A stretch of DNA of 64,000 nucleotides from positions 1 through 64,000 of the forward strand of contig CAKRMK010000008.1 in NCBI GenBank assembly GCA_934364795.1, read 5' to 3'. Below, one piece after another: positions 61,890-64,000 of the stretch. The notes beneath the pieces were generated by a model. The model ran no database searches. It had not been told where the DNA came from and worked only from the letters and a program-made list of their open reading frames with translations. Source of the stretch: an uncultured Blautia sp. GTDB taxonomy: Bacteria; Bacillota; Clostridia; Lachnospirales; Lachnospiraceae. How positions within the stretch are numbered: position 1 is the stretch's first letter; every line of letters begins with the position of its first letter. Position numbers and translations under genes: made by a program.

Positions 61890-63233
61890 ATGGGAAAGTT
61901 CGTAAAGAAGTGTAAAAAATTTTCAAAAAAAGTAATAAAAAAGAAAAACGTTAAGCTGTATAAAAAAATCAGAAAAAATTACAGGAATTTAAGAGAAGTA
62001 TACCGCATCGGCCAGAATGAGGGAAAAGAAGAAATGCTTTATACCATCAAGGCAGATCTTACTTATGCCTTATATGACAAGAGAAAGATCAAACGTCTGA
62101 AAAAGTTCCCGCCGAAAATGGTGGAGAACCGGATTCTGTTTGAGACAAACGATGACTTTACAGATAACGGCCGTGCAATTTTTGATTATATGATCGAGAA
62201 TGGCTTTAACAAGAAATATGAGCTTGTATGGCTGGTACATGATCCTTCCAAGTACAAGAAATACGAGCAGGAAAATGTAAAATTCATTCAGAACTTTAAG
62301 AAGCACAGTACCATCCGCCGTGCAGAGGCTTACCGTTATGCACTTACTTCCAAATTTATTTTCTATACCCAGGCATTTAACTGGATCGGAATGTCAAGAA
62401 AAGGACAGACTTTTGTAGATCTGTGGCATGGATGCGGATATAAGGCAAATAAAAACGGTCGTAAAGTGTTCTTTGATTATTGCCTGATTCCGGGAGACGC
62501 ATTCATCAAAACCAAGATGGAATTCTTTGGATGCAGCTCGAAAAAGCTGCTTACATTTGGCTATCCAAGATATGATATGATGTTAAAAGGCAGTGATGCT
62601 GCAAGAGCATACAAAGAAGAGCTTCTGAAAGCATCAAACAGCGACAAGCTGATCCTGTGGATGCCTACTTACCGTCATGCAAGCAGTGTAAGACTGAATG
62701 AAGAAACCCTGAATAATGAATTTAATATTCCGATTCTGGATGATAAAGAACGTCTTCTTGCATTTAATAACTTCTGCCGTGACAACCATATCCTGGTAGT
62801 GATCAAGAAGCATTATCTGCAGATTCCTTATGATTTCGGCGAAAATGTGCTGACCAATATTGTATATGTTGAGAATAAGGATCTGGAAGCGCGTGATCTT
62901 CAGCTTTACGAATTTATCAATTGCTCTGATGCACTGGTTTCTGATTATTCTTCTGTTGCCATTGATTATCTGCTTATGGATCGTCCGCTTGGATTTACCC
63001 TGGATGATTATGAGGCCTATACAGAGTCAAGAGGCTGGGTATTTGATGACCCGCTGGAATATATGCCAGGCGAGCATATTTACAATTTAGAGCAGTTTGA
63101 GCAGTTCGTACTTGATGTCAAAGAAGGAAAGGACGATTACAAAGAACAGCGGGCAGCAGTTCGCGCAAAGACACACAATGTGTGCGACAACTACTGCAAA
63201 CGAGTTCTTGATTACTTTGATATTACTCCCTGA
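61890..63233 (+). CDS. CDP-glycerol glycerophosphotransferase (TagB/TagF-like), second copy
   Basis: The 447-residue protein has a very basic N-terminus (FVKKCKKFSKKVIKKKNVK), probably for membrane-surface binding, then the same catalytic motifs as the first copy: FVDLWHGCGYKA, FGYPRYDMM, LILWMPTYRHASS, VVIKKHYLQIP and ALVSDYSSVAIDYLLMDRP. It transfers glycerol phosphate from CDP-glycerol. The start has AGAAAGG upstream. Confidence 0.93.
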   Translation: MGKFVKKCKKFSKKVIKKKNVKLYKKIRKNYRNLREVYRIGQNEGKEEMLYTIKADLTYALYDKRKIKRLKKFPPKMVENRILFETNDDFTDNGRAIFDYMIENGFNKKYELVWLVHDPSKYKKYEQENVKFIQNFKKHSTIRRAEAYRYALTSKFIFYTQAFNWIGMSRKGQTFVDLWHGCGYKANKNGRKVFFDYCLIPGDAFIKTKMEFFGCSSKKLLTFGYPRYDMMLKGSDAARAYKEELLKASNSDKLILWMPTYRHASSVRLNEETLNNEFNIPILDDKERLLAFNNFCRDNHILVVIKKHYLQIPYDFGENVLTNIVYVENKDLEARDLQLYEFINCSDALVSDYSSVAIDYLLMDRPLGFTLDDYEAYTESRGWVFDDPLEYMPGEHIYNLEQFEQFVLDVKEGKDDYKEQRAAVRAKTHNVCDNYCKRVLDYFDITP

Positions 63234-63282
63234 TGGGAAGAAAGCTGGATAAGGAGGAAACCCCAAAGGGGGAGTATAGAAT

Positions 63283-64000
63283 ATGAAAATATGTATCTGG
63301 GTAACAAAAATTTTTAGTCTTGGCGGAACGAAGCGAGTAGTAACCCTGCTGGCAAATGAGCTGGTGAAAGAGCATGACGTAACCATCATGACATACGAGG
63401 ACCGCTTTAAAGAAGACCGCAATATGTACCATTTAAGTGAAGATATCAAGGTAGATTTTATTGATAATACCTTATTTGTAAACAAACATCACACACCTGC
63501 ATTTGGTTTCCGCTATGCAGTCCGTGAGCTGAACAAGAAATATGGTATCTTCAATAAAAAATGCTTTAACCATCTTCTTGCAGATGCCATTTTCCCTAAG
63601 AAAACACAGGATAAATGGGTGGAATATCTTAATGAGCAGAATTACGATGTGATCATTACCACAGCCTCTTTAAGTTTAAGACTGGGTATGCTTGCACCGA
63701 GACTAAATGCAGCTACCATCGGCTGGCAGCACAACTGCTATGACGGATATCTTCATGTACCGAATGTTGTATTCTGGAAACAGGAATGCCTGCTTCAGGA
63801 ATACCTGCCGAAATTAAGCCGTTATATTGTTTTAAGTGATTATGACAAACGCGATTATAAAGAGAAGCTTGATATTGATACAGAGGTAAAAATCAACCCA
63901 AGAAGTTTTGTCAGCGAGCAGAAATGTGATCCTTCACAGAAGAAATTCTTCATGGCCACCCGTTTTGTATATGCAAAGGGCCTGGACCTTATGATGGAAT
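63283..64000 (+). CDS. Glycosyltransferase, N-terminal part (runs off the window end)
   Basis: The frame from ATG at 63283 is open to the last base. About 239 residues are visible: KICIWVTKIFSLGGTKRVVT at the start (GT-B N-domain with the GGxxR phosphate loop), IIGWQHNCYDGYLHVPN, YIVLSDYDKRDYKEKL, and MATRFVYAKGLDLMME, which corresponds to the start of a GT4 second domain. It belongs to the same operon. GGGGGAG lies eight bases upstream, preceded by a CCCC-AAA-GGGG hairpin that overlaps the ribosome site. Confidence 0.88.
   Translation, partial: MKICIWVTKIFSLGGTKRVVTLLANELVKEHDVTIMTYEDRFKEDRNMYHLSEDIKVDFIDNTLFVNKHHTPAFGFRYAVRELNKKYGIFNKKCFNHLLADAIFPKKTQDKWVEYLNEQNYDVIITTASLSLRLGMLAPRLNAATIGWQHNCYDGYLHVPNVVFWKQECLLQEYLPKLSRYIVLSDYDKRDYKEKLDIDTEVKINPRSFVSEQKCDPSQKKFFMATRFVYAKGLDLMME

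Noticed and set aside
1-64000. CRISPR arrays, tRNA or rRNA genes, complete prophage or insertion sequences
   Set aside because: No regularly spaced repeats of CRISPR length, no recognisable tRNA or rRNA sequence, and only an integrase fragment (7825-8028), not a complete mobile element.

Overview
The window looks like a chromosome segment from a gut anaerobe of the Firmicutes, most probably Lachnospiraceae (Blautia/Dorea/Ruminococcus-like). This rests on moderate-to-low GC, strong AGGAGG-type ribosome sites with some GTG and TTG starts, and gene content: fructose PTS, a fused FeoAB, hybrid-cluster protein, an AGCS carrier, Lachnospiraceae-type small membrane proteins and a CDP-glycerol-dependent wall-polymer cluster. 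The family assignment is inference from recalled sequence patterns; no search was run.

Layout. 1-5.5 kb: partial purA, divergent LysR regulator, DUF2284 metal-binding protein, an unknown gene plus a ThrE-type exporter, and a secreted Ig-like/transglutaminase protein. 5.5-13.4 kb: an accessory strip with a RelE/Phd toxin-antitoxin pair, an LRR surface protein, an FKBP isomerase, a diguanylate cyclase, and many decayed gene pieces (DUF5688 tail, integrase fragment, permease tail, glycosyltransferase start, degenerate kinase ATPase domain). 13.4-17.4 kb: pgi and a sodium-pump decarboxylase beta subunit with its tiny partner. 17.4-23.2 kb: copper (csoR, copA fused to a copZ-like domain, twin CsoR operators) and cobalamin (riboswitch, secreted CbiK-like chelatase, secreted partner). 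23.2-29.5 kb: amino-acid carrier, flavoprotein, giant MacB/FtsX-type ABC protein ending in a palindromic repeat. 29.5-36.5 kb: fructose operon fruK-fruA-ptsH-ptsI-fruR and a HAD phosphatase. 36.5-43 kb: hcp/ferredoxin and divergent Crp-family regulator, PatB-like lyase, Pcp, PAS protein, small export protein. 43-53 kb: more metal handling: HMA chaperone, Zn/Cd-type P-ATPase, ArsR regulator, Ca2+/Na+ exchanger, MntP under a manganese riboswitch, FeoAB, then an MMPL transporter. 53-55.2 kb: larB-larC nickel-pincer cofactor genes. 55.4-64 kb: a one-direction surface-polymer operon with ABC export pair, acyltransferase, glycosyltransferases, Stealth phosphotransferase, TagD and two CDP-glycerol glycerophosphotransferases, running off the end.

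Themes. Metal homeostasis dominates: Cu, Co/corrinoid, Zn/Cd, Ca, Mn, Fe and Ni each have a locus, several with visible control elements (CsoR operators, cobalamin and yybP-ykoY riboswitches, an ArsR-type palindrome, a Fur-like palindrome). The most unusual coding feature is copA carrying a copZ-like domain at its C-terminus, with a good internal ribosome site that could also make free CopZ. The most unusual non-coding feature is a dispersed set of gene-end palindromes sharing a TAGAGCGTG-plus-A-run motif, including one 165-bp inverted repeat whose end supplies the stop codon of the ABC gene.
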